NCBI GenBank assembly: GCA_934047225.1
Contig: OW203986.1
Coordinates: 25,671,221-25,735,220 of the forward strand
Reading direction: 5' to 3'
DNA from: Ypsolopha sequella
Taxonomy: Eukaryota > Arthropoda > Insecta > Lepidoptera > Ypsolophidae
DNA: 64,000 nt
Position numbers and translations under genes: made by a program. The first letter of the stretch is position 1. Every line of letters begins with the position of its first letter. Below, piece after piece: positions 31,441-41,354 of this stretch. The notes beneath the pieces are model-generated. The model was not told the DNA's origin, did not search any database, and saw only the letters and a program-made list of their open reading frames with translations.

Positions 31441-32301
31441 CCAAGAAGAAGAAAGGTAATTAATACTAAATAATATACATGATGTACTTATATAAAAATG
31501 ATAGTAAGTAATGCTTGTACACTTTATTTTTGAAAGCAGCAATAGTTGACGAATCTTGAATAAAAAGGTAGTGTTCATAATCATCTACAAGAAAATGATT
31601 TTGAACCGTTGATATACATTTAAATCTATCTACTTAACGTTTAAATTTGATGCAGACAAGCATGTTCTTTAACTTACACAGCTCAATTAGTTTAATTGTT
31701 TCCTGGTTCGTATTTAATTTGCAGATAGAAGGATAACTTTCCATTTTAACGGAAACTAAAAAATGGATTGCAATTTTCATAAAACGTTTTATTTACATTG
31801 CACTTCAGTTTCAGTCGAAAACCAGCCGCCCCGAATCACGTCCGCTTTAAATTCCACCGAAGCGTTCTGTGCTTTTCACTATTTACTACTGAAACACTTT
31901 TTACTACAGAAATACTTTTTACTACGGCTGGAGTGCCGGTCCATGGAGCAGATAGTAAAATTTACGACTTTTACGCCTCGTGGGAAAAAAGAGCGTATAT
32001 ACCGGAACGTAAATAGCAATTTCAGTGCAATAAACCTAATGCCCAACTGTTGACTACCAAGTACTGTTGTGAGCTCTATTGGTAACACATTTTTACATGT
32101 CTGAGAGTACAGATTTATCTTAGTATTGACGTTCAAAGCATTGGCGTGGCAAGCGCTTCGACTCTCTCGCTTTGTGAACCCGCTATGTCCCAAAATTTAA
32201 AAACGCAAAAGGAACAAAAGTGTGAGATAAGAAGTATTAAGACATCATGTTACAGAAATAAATATTTTTCATTTTCCATTTTTCAAGATAGGGTAAGTAG
32301 A
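31441..32301. other. Intergenic, no gene seen
   Basis: No gene supported. CACTTTTTACTACAGAAA and ACTTTTTACTACGG echo each other near 31895-31930. Confidence 0.4.
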
Positions 32302-32690
32302 TAAATATGTTTTCAATGCAAATGCTCGTAAAGGCCCACTTTTTTTGCATCAAAACCGAACAGAAAGTCGATTATTTTGCCTTAGGGCTTTATTATTTTT
32401 TTTTTTTATTTATTTACGAGACGTTGGCTAACCTGCAACCTTTCCTGTGTACCATAAATGTTATACTATTTTTTCCACTTTTTATGGCTCTGGATACAGT
32501 CCTTTTGAGCCAATCATAATTTAAAGTTCACAAGATTATATTTGTTTTATTTCCTCACACTATGCATTGAAAAACGTAGTACGATACACGGGCGTAAGAG
32601 CAATAAATTACTCGGTTACGTCTATAGCACCCGCTACGCTCGCGTTTTAAATCATCCTCGTAATTTATTCCTTTTCGCCCTAGTATCAAA
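32302..32690 (+). repeat. Dispersed repeat, empty-site copy for the BEL insertion
   Basis: The reverse complement of this stretch matches 36643-36707 joined to 42378-42695. Shared blocks include AATAATCGACTTTCTGTTCG, TGATTGGCTCAAAAGGACTG and TACGCCCGTGTATC. It shows the site without the BEL element. Confidence 0.85.
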
Positions 32691-33500
32691 AACTACTATT
32701 ACCCACATACCTATTTTTATTATATTTATATGCAATTACGTAATTTGAGACATTGGGACACGAGTGCTTGTTTACGAAACGAATTAAGTTTCATTTCACA
32801 ATTATTTCACATTAATCATTTTGCACGACTGTTCTAATGTCTTATTATGTTCAGTTGCACACAATACTTGTTGTACGACCATTCTAAATTCTAAATTCGT
32901 AGCGGGGGCGATGAGTCCTGCACTGATTCTCGGTAATCGTGAATATTGTGCACTTCCCCCCGGTCAGTCAGCGACCATTAAAAATATCGTCTTTATTTAT
33001 AGTATTTTCAACTAACAATTTCACGAGAAATAAAAAGTAGAAAATTTGTTCATGAACTTTGGGTGTCGACGCATATTTCGGTAATGCGACTTGAAGGCCA
33101 ATCAGGATAAAGGGGGCGTGGCTTAGTAAATAAGGACAGGACTTATTTCTTGTCTCTGTTTTTGATTGGGTCTCTAGCGTTTTTATAATAAATTGGACCA
33201 ATGGCAGCTCAGAATCGAACATCGGATAACCAATCTAGGCACTTATAAAACTGCTTTTGATGTTGCAATTGCCTTACTGCAGTATAAGAGTAGATAAAAT
33301 ACTATTTTGTCATGAAATTAATAAACTATAGGCCATATATTTCGAAATATATAATTTTAAATTTATTCTTTTTTGTATTTAATTGTAAAAATAATTGTAA
33401 AATATAATTATAGATAATTATAAAAATAATTTAAAATATAATAAAAGCGTATTTCGCTTTCGCATAGATGTTGTTTTTTTTATACCCTAGAAACTGGCTG
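32691..33500. other. Intergenic, no gene seen
   Basis: Ordinary AT-rich DNA with a slightly GC-richer patch at 33050-33240. No gene supported. Confidence 0.4.
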
Positions 33501-33511
33501 ATTTTCCGGGG

Positions 33512-33802
33512 TTGAAATATATAGTCCATCTGTTAGTCCGGGTAATAGTTCCCACTAAACAGCGTCAGTATGTTAATATCCTCTGTTGCCTTTTCAACAT
33601 TTTAAAGAGTCCCACTTCTCCTCCATACCTCCGCGATCGTTATGACAAGCAAGTCAGGTCTCACACAATCTCACTTTTAAAAACACCTTCACATAACACC
33701 GGGGCATATGTAAACTCTTTTACTCACACTATCCGGGATAGCCTCACCATTGGTGTATTCAAAAGTAAAATAAAAAAGCAACTTCGACAACTTATCCTGT
33801 AG
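33512..33802 (+). pseudogene. C-terminal end of a jockey-like LINE reverse transcriptase
   Basis: The 96-codon frame contains SPPYLRDRYDKQVRSHTI, then PSHNTGAYVNSFTHTIRDSL and IGVFKSKIKKQL, the order seen at the C-terminus of jockey/CR1-type reverse transcriptases (SPPYL, PSHNT..SF, then FKSKLKK). The usual RLWN between them is lost, so it is deleted or mutated. No RT core is present upstream. It is a 5'-truncated dead copy. Confidence 0.65.
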
Positions 33803-34119
33803 TTAAAAGTATATATTAGAATGAAATTTAATAGAAGCCGTTTATTTGTCACAAATGAACACAATATTATAAAAACAAAATACACAAAACACACATGACA
33901 AATCGGTCTAAGGCTCGACTTTATGGTTGTTTGTTAGAAACAAAAAACTGTCGATCTTCCGCCTCGGTCTATATTACTTAAGGGAACAAAAAATCAAACA
34001 AAAAAAAAACAATAATCAGAAACTAAACTAAAATTACATTTAAAAAACAGGTAAACAATATTAGGTATATGTAGGTACTTGCATGTAAATTTTATGTAGT
34101 TTACTATTATATTTTTAAC
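33803..34119. other. Probable LINE 3' flank, no gene
   Basis: AT-rich non-coding sequence between two convergent LINE tails. No target duplication could be identified. Confidence 0.4.
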
Positions 34120-34495
34120 TATTTATTTATTTATTAACTACATTACACTATCTTAACAGCTAGGCCAATGCGATAGTGCAGCTAACATATACAATATAAC
34201 ATCAAAAAAAAAATACTATAGCATAAGAACAATAGACGTAGTACATATTTACAATTTTCACACTAAACTACAAACACATAATACAATCAACAATAAAAAT
34301 TTATACATAACAAATAATATACAACGCTGTTCTTGTGAATTCACTCAGAGAACAGAGAAATATGTCTGTGTGATTGTGGATCCTGTTGAGCAGTTGTAGC
34401 GCTCGCGTCAGGGGAGCCTTCTGGTGAAGGTTTGTCCTACTGCTTCCTACATCAAACAGTCGGCCACTTTGCACCCTTAAGAAACCTTTGGGCAC
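34120..34495 (-). mobile_element. LINE 3' end with (TAAA)n tail
   Basis: On the minus strand a coding tail (34495-34301; RVQSGRLFDVGSSRTNLHQK, PLTRALQLLNRI, LCSLSEFTR) is followed by an AT-rich 3' region containing GCACTATCGCATTGGCCTAG and ending in AATAAATAAATAAATAG. The peptide resembles the C-terminus of reverse transcriptases from insect non-LTR elements. It is 5'-truncated. Confidence 0.65.
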
Positions 34496-35047
34496 CCTTA
34501 GCTTATATTCCTTTAGTTAAGGTGGCGCCGTCGGAAAAAATAGCAACTCGATTCGTGATGGTTGAAATTTCGAACAAAACTATATTAAAATAAAATACTT
34601 ATCAGCTCGCACTGCAACATGGCTGTTACGTTAGTCGCTGTGGCTGACAAGTGTGAAAAAAGTGGGTTTTTAATTTATTTTATCCAAAATAAAATAAATC
34701 ATTTAATATTATTTTGTCTAGAAGTTAATAAATGTTTAATACTGTTTCGATAAAAACTGTAGCAGTTATATTGTTACAAGTGGACAAAAAATAGAGAAAT
34801 AAGGGTAAACTTGGCATTTTCTTGCTTCACTTTTGTATATTAAAATAAAATTCAGAAAAAACCACATCACTATTTGTATCATGTAGATTACTGTGTATTT
34901 TTCTTCTATTAAAAAATGCTATAGTTACCGTATAAAATGGTTATAAAGTTACTCAGTTCAAGGTCGTTGGCGTTGGGAGAAACCTTAAAAGGGATAACAC
35001 TCTATTCCACGCCATATCTTAAACAGGTACAAAGCCAAAGGAAGGTC
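34496..35047. other. Intergenic, no gene seen
   Basis: AT-rich. No supported gene. Confidence 0.4.
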
Positions 35048-35099
35048 CCGTCGAACCTGCAACTTGTTGTATCCAACCAACAAGTTGGAGGTTCGACGG
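35048..35099. repeat. Compact hairpin, 21-bp arms, 10-base loop
   Basis: CCGTCGAACCTGCAACTTGT and its inverted partner (35079-35099) match at 20 of 21 positions around the loop GTATCCAACC. Size resembles a small-RNA precursor stem, but arms this short and perfect are also usual for repeat ends. Confidence 0.85.
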
Positions 35100-35390
35100 T
35101 ATATACTAATAATTTAATCAAGTTTCTGTACAAGTATTATCATGCAATATATGAGTATCTAATTAAATATCAAATATCCTTACCACCCTTGGTTTGCTGG
35201 AAGAAATCTCATTATTGAGATAAGCACGCCATTGCTATTCATCATGTTATCTAGAATGAAATGTTCTGTGCAATAATAATAAAAACAAAATCTAGCAATT
35301 TTATTATCGTAATTTTTTCATTGGTGCAAATCTTTGTAGAACTAAAAACCTATATTTAATTACAATTAAATAAATTACATACATTATAAT

Positions 35391-35744
35391 AGGTCTTTAC
35401 ACATGAAATTGCCGAAATTTTCTTACAGATTCATGAGTTCATAATTCCTCTAATTCAACAGCTATTTCCATTATTTGTTTTTTGTTTGAAAGTTTAATTT
35501 CATGTCAAACATTTCGTCCTAAATGCCATCCGTTTCCATGATAAGATTTGTAATAATTTCTTAAGGCTGACACTTTTCAAAAATTAAATTAATTTTGCTG
35601 AGCTTAATGAGACAATCATTCATACACAAAATAAATTACATAATTTGGATTTGCCATTCCTAAAAAAAATGCTAATGTTGGTACTGAAATTTGAGTTTCC
35701 TTCAAATTCTCTATAGAAAACCGCAATTTAGTAGGTAAAGACCT
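35391..35744 (+). mobile_element. MITE, AGGTCTTTAC termini
   Basis: Starts AGGTCTTTACACATGAAATT and ends CAATTTAGTAGGTAAAGACCT, an imperfect inverted repeat. The interior ATGCCATCCGTTTCCATGAT is shared with 7430-7786 (reverse) and 59069-59470. Confidence 0.85.
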
Positions 35745-35929
35745 AATATAAATTTATACCAGAGGATTAGACCAGACCAAAGATACGACTATTATATGAT
35801 AAAATAGACTACTACAAATAGGATTCCCAACTTTCCCGGCATGCCTGGGTGACTCCGGGAGTATTGTTCAACTTCCCGAGCTTCCGGGATGCAATAATTC
35901 TCCGGATTTTCTAAAAGATAAATCTTGCT

Positions 35930-36202
35930 AAATCACGCAGGCAGGTTGCCGCCTTCTTTCGTGAAATGCAACGATGTCTCATTGAAAATAATCGAGTTGA
36001 TTTTCCTACGCTGGGTGTCAACCCAGAAGTCATTCTTTGCGAAATCAAAGGACAGAAATTCCTGCCCAGAATGTTTGTTCTTATCATTCCTGCATCTAAT
36101 ACTTCTTACGAACGAGTATTCAGCTTGATGGAACAGGTGTGGGACAAGGTATTTTATATGAAAAGAGACGAACTGAAAACCAGCGTTGTGCTGCTGCCTT
36201 AG
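35930..36202 (+). pseudogene. hAT transposase C-terminal (dimerisation) remnant
   Basis: The frame ending at 36202 reads IIPASNTSYERVFSLMEQVW near its end. This matches the hAT dimerisation motif (PASNA.SERVFS...W) found at the C-terminus of hAT transposases. Only about 78 codons are open and no catalytic region is visible upstream, so this is a fragment of a dead element. It could alternatively derive from a domesticated hAT-like host gene, but no exon structure supports that. Confidence 0.6.
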
Positions 36203-36642
36203 CTCACAACAAATGCTGAGCTTGTTCCTTTTTGCCATTTAGCAATTGTCAATTATGTTTATTATTGAGATTGTTCATTATGTGGCAAAATAAATGTATT
36301 TTTTTCTTTCTTTCAAAGGGAAGAGACGGGCTAGACATATACTTATATCTTTAGTAAAAGCAGACTTACAAATACAACAAAATTTTAATTTTTTCGTCTT
36401 AAATCTTTCATAGTTAAGCTTCTCAAAAGCAGTGAAAATATTACTTTTTAAATGAAAATTTACAAACTTTACCGACTTTCGTTCAACTCCCTATCGATTT
36501 GTTCAAATCTCTCGGGTCGGTTCCTTTGAGAGTTGGCAACCCTATCTACGAACCTGAATCTCATTATTCCATATTCATCAATAGAGCAAAAAAAGCTCTT
36601 CTATTCCGGTAGCTTTAATAGTAGTTTATGCTACTAGGGTGA
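36203..36642. other. Intergenic, no gene seen
   Basis: AT-rich. Possibly the 3' flank of the hAT remnant. No terminal inverted repeat found. Confidence 0.4.
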
Positions 36643-36707
36643 AAAGTAATAAATTGCGAGGACGATTTAAAACACGAGCGTAGCGAGTGTTTTAAACGTA
36701 ACCGAGT
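36643..36707 (-). repeat. Dispersed repeat, left part split by BEL
   Basis: It continues directly at 42378. The break falls at CGAGT, which is duplicated (36703-36707 and 42378-42382). Confidence 0.85.
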
Positions 36708-37730
36708 TGTGCAGCACAGCCTCACGATAGCTCAGTGGGGTCGGGCCGTACTGCACTATAATAGATTGCCGGGTTGTGAAAGCCAACAAAAACACCGCTT
36801 TGTGGACCCAAGGAGTGCAGCCAGGAACTAGGTAGAGTGCCAGATCTTCTACTTTTCTATTTCCTTTTCGGAATAGTGCTCGGAATGTGAATGAATGTGG
36901 ACGGCGCTCCACCCGTTTTTATAGCACTTTTTCTGTACGCACACATAGGCATTCTACCTCACCCCCTGGAGCACTATTTTATTATTTATTCATACTTAAT
37001 CATCTTATTTACAAATAATACTTATCTCTAACTTATTCTAGATACTTAGGTCTACACATACGTATTATGATCATTACGCTACGACGTCTGGGAGCGGACT
37101 GGCGGCCGAAAATGTGCTGCGCGGGTATTTATATTTCCTCAACCCCCACCTCAGGAGTATAAATACGCGCCCTCTATGGCCAACCGTCCTCAGTCTGCTT
37201 CCCACCGTCGTACCGCTAACATATCATGCTGTTATGCCTATTTACAGACTACTTAGGTATTTTCTAGCATACCTAAGTACCTAGATCGATGTATAGCCTA
37301 TCTTATACCTAGGTCTTACTCTAAGACCTAGCTAGGCGTATCAATGAAACACTCATAGGAAATCATCTTTATTCTGCAAGTTCTTAATATTACCTTGTAA
37401 CTATTTATTGTATTCTATTTACTAAGCTATTAACTAAGTTATTCCAATGCTTATTTATTCAGAGTCGGATAGCTGTTCTATCTACTTATTCATGCCTGTA
37501 CTATGTTACAGCTATCCGAGTAAGTAAACACACGGGACTAATTTATTTATTTTCCTAAACTTAATTCTATGCTATTTACATACTTATTTACATGAAAAGT
37601 CCGTGATATTTTCATGAAAAACGCGAAAATGTGTGAAAATGCGTCTGTTAGGTAACGCCGCGCAACTATATCCTAAATTCGCGTAGTTCACATATTTTCC
37701 GGTAGAGGCGCGCGTGTCTCGTCGTGCACA
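36708..37730 (-). repeat. 3' LTR of the BEL element
   Basis: 1023 bp. It differs from the 5' LTR at A/C near 37428, T/G near 37522 and G/A near 37726, as far as I can see. A short open frame near its inner end is LTR sequence, not a gene. Confidence 0.95.
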
Positions 37731-37913
37731 TTTCTCCCGCCGTCGCAGCTCTGCGATTCTACTGGAAGCACGACGATCTTCCTCGAGGGTCTCTTCAACA
37801 TGTCCTTGTACCTCGTCGTGTCCGATGTCTCCAGTGACTTTTCCTCGCGGCCATGTGCTCCGGGGCATGTTTGGGTCGTGGATGACGACCAAGTCGTCGG
37901 TCTTCGGTGCCAC
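37584..37913 (-). pseudogene. BEL integrase C-terminus, out of frame with Gag
   Basis: The frame reads KTDDLVVIHDPNMPRSTWPR, the conserved C-terminal motif of BEL/Pao integrases (GD.V.V.D...PR..WP.G.V). It overlaps the end of the long frame in another phase and runs into the 3' LTR. The catalytic core upstream is gone. Confidence 0.85.
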
Positions 37914-40900
37914 GTCGGTCCTCCGAGGCTCCCGCCGGTTGCAGGATGTAGGAAGGTGCTTTTCTTTCTCCAGGGATAGGCTCCCGCCGGTTCTTCATCA
38001 ATTTCAAGAGTCGCTGAAATTCTTAATCCGTCAGCGCTAGTACGCAGTGGCGATAGTCTGTCTCGCTCGTTCGCATGGATCTCCTGTCTCGCTCGCTCCC
38101 AAAGTCGCTCCGTTTCGTTTTTCTGAGTTTTCCGCGGAGTCGCAGCGAGGATTTTCCTTTTTTCTCTCTTCATATCCCACGTAGCATCTGCCTGAGCGTT
38201 TTCCCGTGTTCTTTGCGTCTCGCGGCCGTTGTAACTTGCATTTTCCGACGTCAAATCTCGACGAATTGTAGAACGCGCGTCGTAGCTCGTACAAGTCGTA
38301 TTCATTTTCTGAAGCGTTTGATGCTTGTTAGGTGCATGTGTACTGAGCAAGCATGAGTGCGGCTGCATCTGTCTCTTTCTTCTTCGGCGTCTACGTGTTC
38401 GTTTTCTTTTCGTCTCGACTGTCTGTTCATTTTCTGGTTGTTTCAGGAATGGGGGGCCCTGAAACCACCGATGATTCTCGCTGACGTCGGCAGGTGTCAC
38501 TCTCGTAGCGTCATAGGTGACGTTTTCTCGTAGCGCTCGAGTGCTCGCCGGCTCTACGTCGTAGCAGTGAGGGATGCGTAGCGTGTTAGTTGCACGTAGT
38601 TTTTCGAGACACGCTGTCCATTTTTCTCGTTGTTCCGCAGGTGAGGGTTCAACTCGTTTGGTTCCGCAGCGCCATGATCCTTGTTCAATTACTTCCGCTG
38701 GCGTTTTGTTCCGGAGGCCGATGTTATTTTCTTGCATTTCTCGTAGCAGGCTGAGTGTTTTTTCTTTCTCGCTCCCGCCGATAGGGGACTTGGTGGCTTC
38801 CGAGTGTTGTACTGTGGTGCTTTTGTTCGGCACCCATTCTCGTGGCTCGAAGTTGGCTGGACTATTTACAACGTTGACCGAGCAGGAGATTTTCTTGGCT
38901 TCTTTTTTAGTTGTGAAGCTGCAGATGAAGTCTTTTTTCTGTGTCTGACGCGCAGGTCGGAACTCCTCTTCATTGTTCCGGTGCTCAGGTGATTCTTCTC
39001 CCTGAGCTCCCTGTCCTCGTCCTTCTCGTATTTGGTGACTTCTTTCTTCGTTCCTTTCTGTGGTCCAGATGTAGCCACAGAATCCCATTTTTTCACACTG
39101 TGGTGTACGGCAGCCATATAGTACCCAACCAAGTCGCGTGTAGGATGCGACAGGTTGATCTCGTCGTCCCGCTCGCACCTCAAGAGATATTATGAGGTCC
39201 CAGTTGTCTTGTCCGATAAGGATCTTCGGACTGTCTTCTTCGTAGATTAATTGTTCCTCGAGGCCTCGTAGATGTGTGCAATCTTCTAAATCTTGTTCTC
39301 TGACAGACTGGCAGGCGAAGTTGAGCCGTTGAACGGTGCGTGCGTCGTGAAGAGTGTATTCGTCGCTTGAGTGTCTGCCTCGTATCTTGATCTCGATTAA
39401 CTTGCTCTTTTCATGTTTGATTTCTGTTCCGCTGACTCCTTGGATCCACATTGTAGCTGCGGGTCCGTCGATACCCAGTGCCTCGGTGATAGTTTCGTCG
39501 ATGATAGTGACGGTGCTTCCTTCGTCGAGCAGGGCATATGTGTTAATCGTGGAGCCATTTGGACTTGTGAGCGTGACTGGTGCGATCTTCAAGTATACTC
39601 GACGTGCTCTCGTACTGTCGCTGGTGGTGTTAGTGAGCTCGACGGTAGATGCGACTTCTTCTGGTTGTGGCTGCGGTGGCTCTGGTTCTGGTGCCGATCT
39701 GTTGTGATGAAGCAGGCGGTGATGAGCCATCCGACATCCTTGCTGCCCACAGGTTCTTGCTCTGCAGTTGCCCCGGCGGTGGTTGCTACGCAAGCAACGG
39801 AAGCAGGCGTGTTGTTTCTTCGCTATTTCCCAGCGCTTATTGATGTCGGCGTTGAGAAACTGTCTGCAGTCGGGCAGCTGGTGGTCTTGTTTACACGCAG
39901 GGCATCGTTCGTTGCGTCTGTCTTCGGTGGTGAATGTGCGCTCGATTTTCTTCTTTATGACTTTGTCTTGAGCGGTGACGTCTTCGGGTAGTGCGTATGC
40001 TCCGCACTTGTCGGCCTCTTCGTTCAGGAACGTAGTCAATCTCTTGAGGTCGGGAACATCTTCTTTATTCTTTGCTGCGTAGTCGTACCATTTGTTCTTC
40101 ATAATAGGCGTCAATTTCTCGATGATTGACTTCACCATCTCTGGATTGTAAAGATAGTGAATCTTCTTCAGTGCTTCTATTGTAGCGACGATGTTGGCTA
40201 CTCGGTTGGCGAATATGCAGACTTCTCGTGGATTGTCAGCTAATCTCGGGAGCATCTTCATCTTCTCCATTTCATTCATCGCGAGTGCGTCCGGACGCCC
40301 AAATCTTCTCTCCAGGGCTTCTATGATGGCCCCAGGCTCCGGCTGGCTGATGAGGAGACTGTTGACAGCTTCTAGTGCTGCTCCCTTGATGCTTCTTCGT
40401 AGTCTCGCCACGTTTTCTGTCTTCGTAAATAAGTCTTCAGTTTCTCTGTAGGCGGCTTGAAATTGAAGCCAGCTGCTACACTGCCCGTTGAAGATAGGCA
40501 GTTCCTGTAGATATCTCGGCGATTCTCTCGTAGTCATTCGTACGGCCTGAGTGAGTGCCGCTGCCAACGATGCGATGTCTGTATTCTGTGGCTGACGCGC
40601 AGGCCGGAGCTGTTCCTGTTCCTTGCCCCGGTGCTCAGGTGCTTCTTCTCCCTGGGCTCCCTGTCCTCGTCCTTGTTGCCCTTGACGCGCAGGCTTCGCT
40701 GGTACTTCTTCATGCTGAGATAATGCTACTGGATCCTTTGAATTTTCCTTTGCAGAGCTTTCCTGATGCGTCTGCAGGTTTTCTTCCATTAGCGGAGAGC
40801 TTTCCTGTTGCTTCTCCAAATTTTCTTCCATTGGCGGAGAGCTTTCCTGATGCTTCTTCAACCATTGTTCTACTTGTGCTGATTTTTCCTCTTCGTCAGC

Positions 40901-41257
40901 ATCTTCTTCGTCTGACGATGATTCCTCGACACGAAGAGCACGAATTTTCTTCAATTTTATCTGCGCGAGTTCCAGCTTCAATTTAGCCAGCTCTTCTTCT
41001 GCCTCCAACTCCGCGAGGAGTTTCTTGCGGGAGGATTCGGAACGGCGAGAATGTGGGCGCTTCGGTTTCAACGTGGAATTTATAGATTCAACATCGTTGT
41101 TGGCCTTGGTGTTTGTTTTCTCCGTCGAACTGGTATTTTCGGTGCTGTTGGTAGCCGTGGTATCTTCGCTCGTAGTTCTCTCTGTGTCAGAGCCATCAGT
41201 CGTGTTCACTTCCTTCGGCGGCTCTTCCTTGCTGGACTGGCTCCGTGTCGTCGGCAT
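37688..41257 (-). CDS. BEL Gag-protease fused to scrambled Pol remnants
   Basis: One frame of 1207 codons is open from 41311; I take MPTTRSQ at 41257 as the start because the earlier ATG lies in a PBS-like repeat. Numbering from 41311: Ser/Glu-rich and coiled-coil-like N-terminus (20-150); a tandem 15-16 residue repeat QESSPPMEEN (about 155-187); Gag core 255-450; BEL-type Cys/His knuckles (CPACKQDH at 470, CFRCLRSNH at 503, CGQQGC at 521); protease ALLDEGSTVTIID near 593; TRLGWVLYG near 725. RT should follow but is missing. Instead there is a second copy of the linker GRGQGAQGEE (764-773), then connection-like pieces (LRIPHCYDV, SENHRWFQGPPFL). The last 90 or so residues are integrase C-terminus read in the wrong frame. 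The frame is open throughout despite the deletions. Confidence 0.85.
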   Translation of the reverse strand: MPTTRSQSSKEEPPKEVNTTDGSDTERTTSEDTTATNSTENTSSTEKTNTKANNDVESINSTLKPKRPHSRRSESSRKKLLAELEAEEELAKLKLELAQIKLKKIRALRVEESSSDEEDADEEEKSAQVEQWLKKHQESSPPMEENLEKQQESSPLMEENLQTHQESSAKENSKDPVALSQHEEVPAKPARQGQQGRGQGAQGEEAPEHRGKEQEQLRPARQPQNTDIASLAAALTQAVRMTTRESPRYLQELPIFNGQCSSWLQFQAAYRETEDLFTKTENVARLRRSIKGAALEAVNSLLISQPEPGAIIEALERRFGRPDALAMNEMEKMKMLPRLADNPREVCIFANRVANIVATIEALKKIHYLYNPEMVKSIIEKLTPIMKNKWYDYAAKNKEDVPDLKRLTTFLNEEADKCGAYALPEDVTAQDKVIKKKIERTFTTEDRRNERCPACKQDHQLPDCRQFLNADINKRWEIAKKQHACFRCLRSNHRRGNCRARTCGQQGCRMAHHRLLHHNRSAPEPEPPQPQPEEVASTVELTNTTSDSTRARRVYLKIAPVTLTSPNGSTINTYALLDEGSTVTIIDETITEALGIDGPAATMWIQGVSGTEIKHEKSKLIEIKIRGRHSSDEYTLHDARTVQRLNFACQSVREQDLEDCTHLRGLEEQLIYEEDSPKILIGQDNWDLIISLEVRAGRRDQPVASYTRLGWVLYGCRTPQCEKMGFCGYIWTTERNEERSHQIREGRGQGAQGEESPEHRNNEEEFRPARQTQKKDFICSFTTKKEAKKISCSVNVVNSPANFEPREWVPNKSTTVQHSEATKSPIGGSEKEKTLSLLREMQENNIGLRNKTPAEVIEQGSWRCGTKRVEPSPAEQREKWTACLEKLRATNTLRIPHCYDVEPASTRALRENVTYDATRVTPADVSENHRWFQGPPFLKQPENEQTVETKRKRTRRRRRRKRQMQPHSCLLSTHAPNKHQTLQKMNTTCTSYDARSTIRRDLTSENASYNGRETQRTRENAQADATWDMKREKRKILAATPRKTQKNETERLWERARQEIHANERDRLSPLRTSADGLRISATLEIDEEPAGAYPWRKKSTFLHPATGGSLGGPTWHRRPTTWSSSTTQTCPGAHGREEKSLETSDTTRYKDMLKRPSRKIVVLPVESQSCDGGRNVHDETRAPLPENM
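37731..37742 (-). other. Polypurine tract of the BEL element
   Basis: On the minus strand CGGCGGGAGAAA abuts the 3' LTR. Confidence 0.7.
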
Positions 41258-41331
41258 TTTCGTAGACTTTTCCGCTGGTATTTTCCGTTGATCCGGCTGT
41301 CGAAGGACCATGCAATGGTCAAATTCCTTTT

Positions 41332-41354
41332 ATCCGGCTCGAAGGACCATGCAA
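41332..41354 (-). other. Primer-binding site of BEL, locally duplicated
   Basis: Just inside the 5' LTR the minus strand reads TTGCATGGTCCTTCGAGCCG. A near copy, TTGCATGGTCCTTCGACAGC, follows about 42 bases further in (41297-41315). Confidence 0.7.

Noticed and set aside
31879..32193. 104-codon minus-strand frame
   Set aside because: No motif and biased composition; no second copy or splice context.
39354..39991. Long plus-strand frames over the BEL interior
   Set aside because: Shadows of the minus-strand Gag-protease frame in GC-richer sequence.
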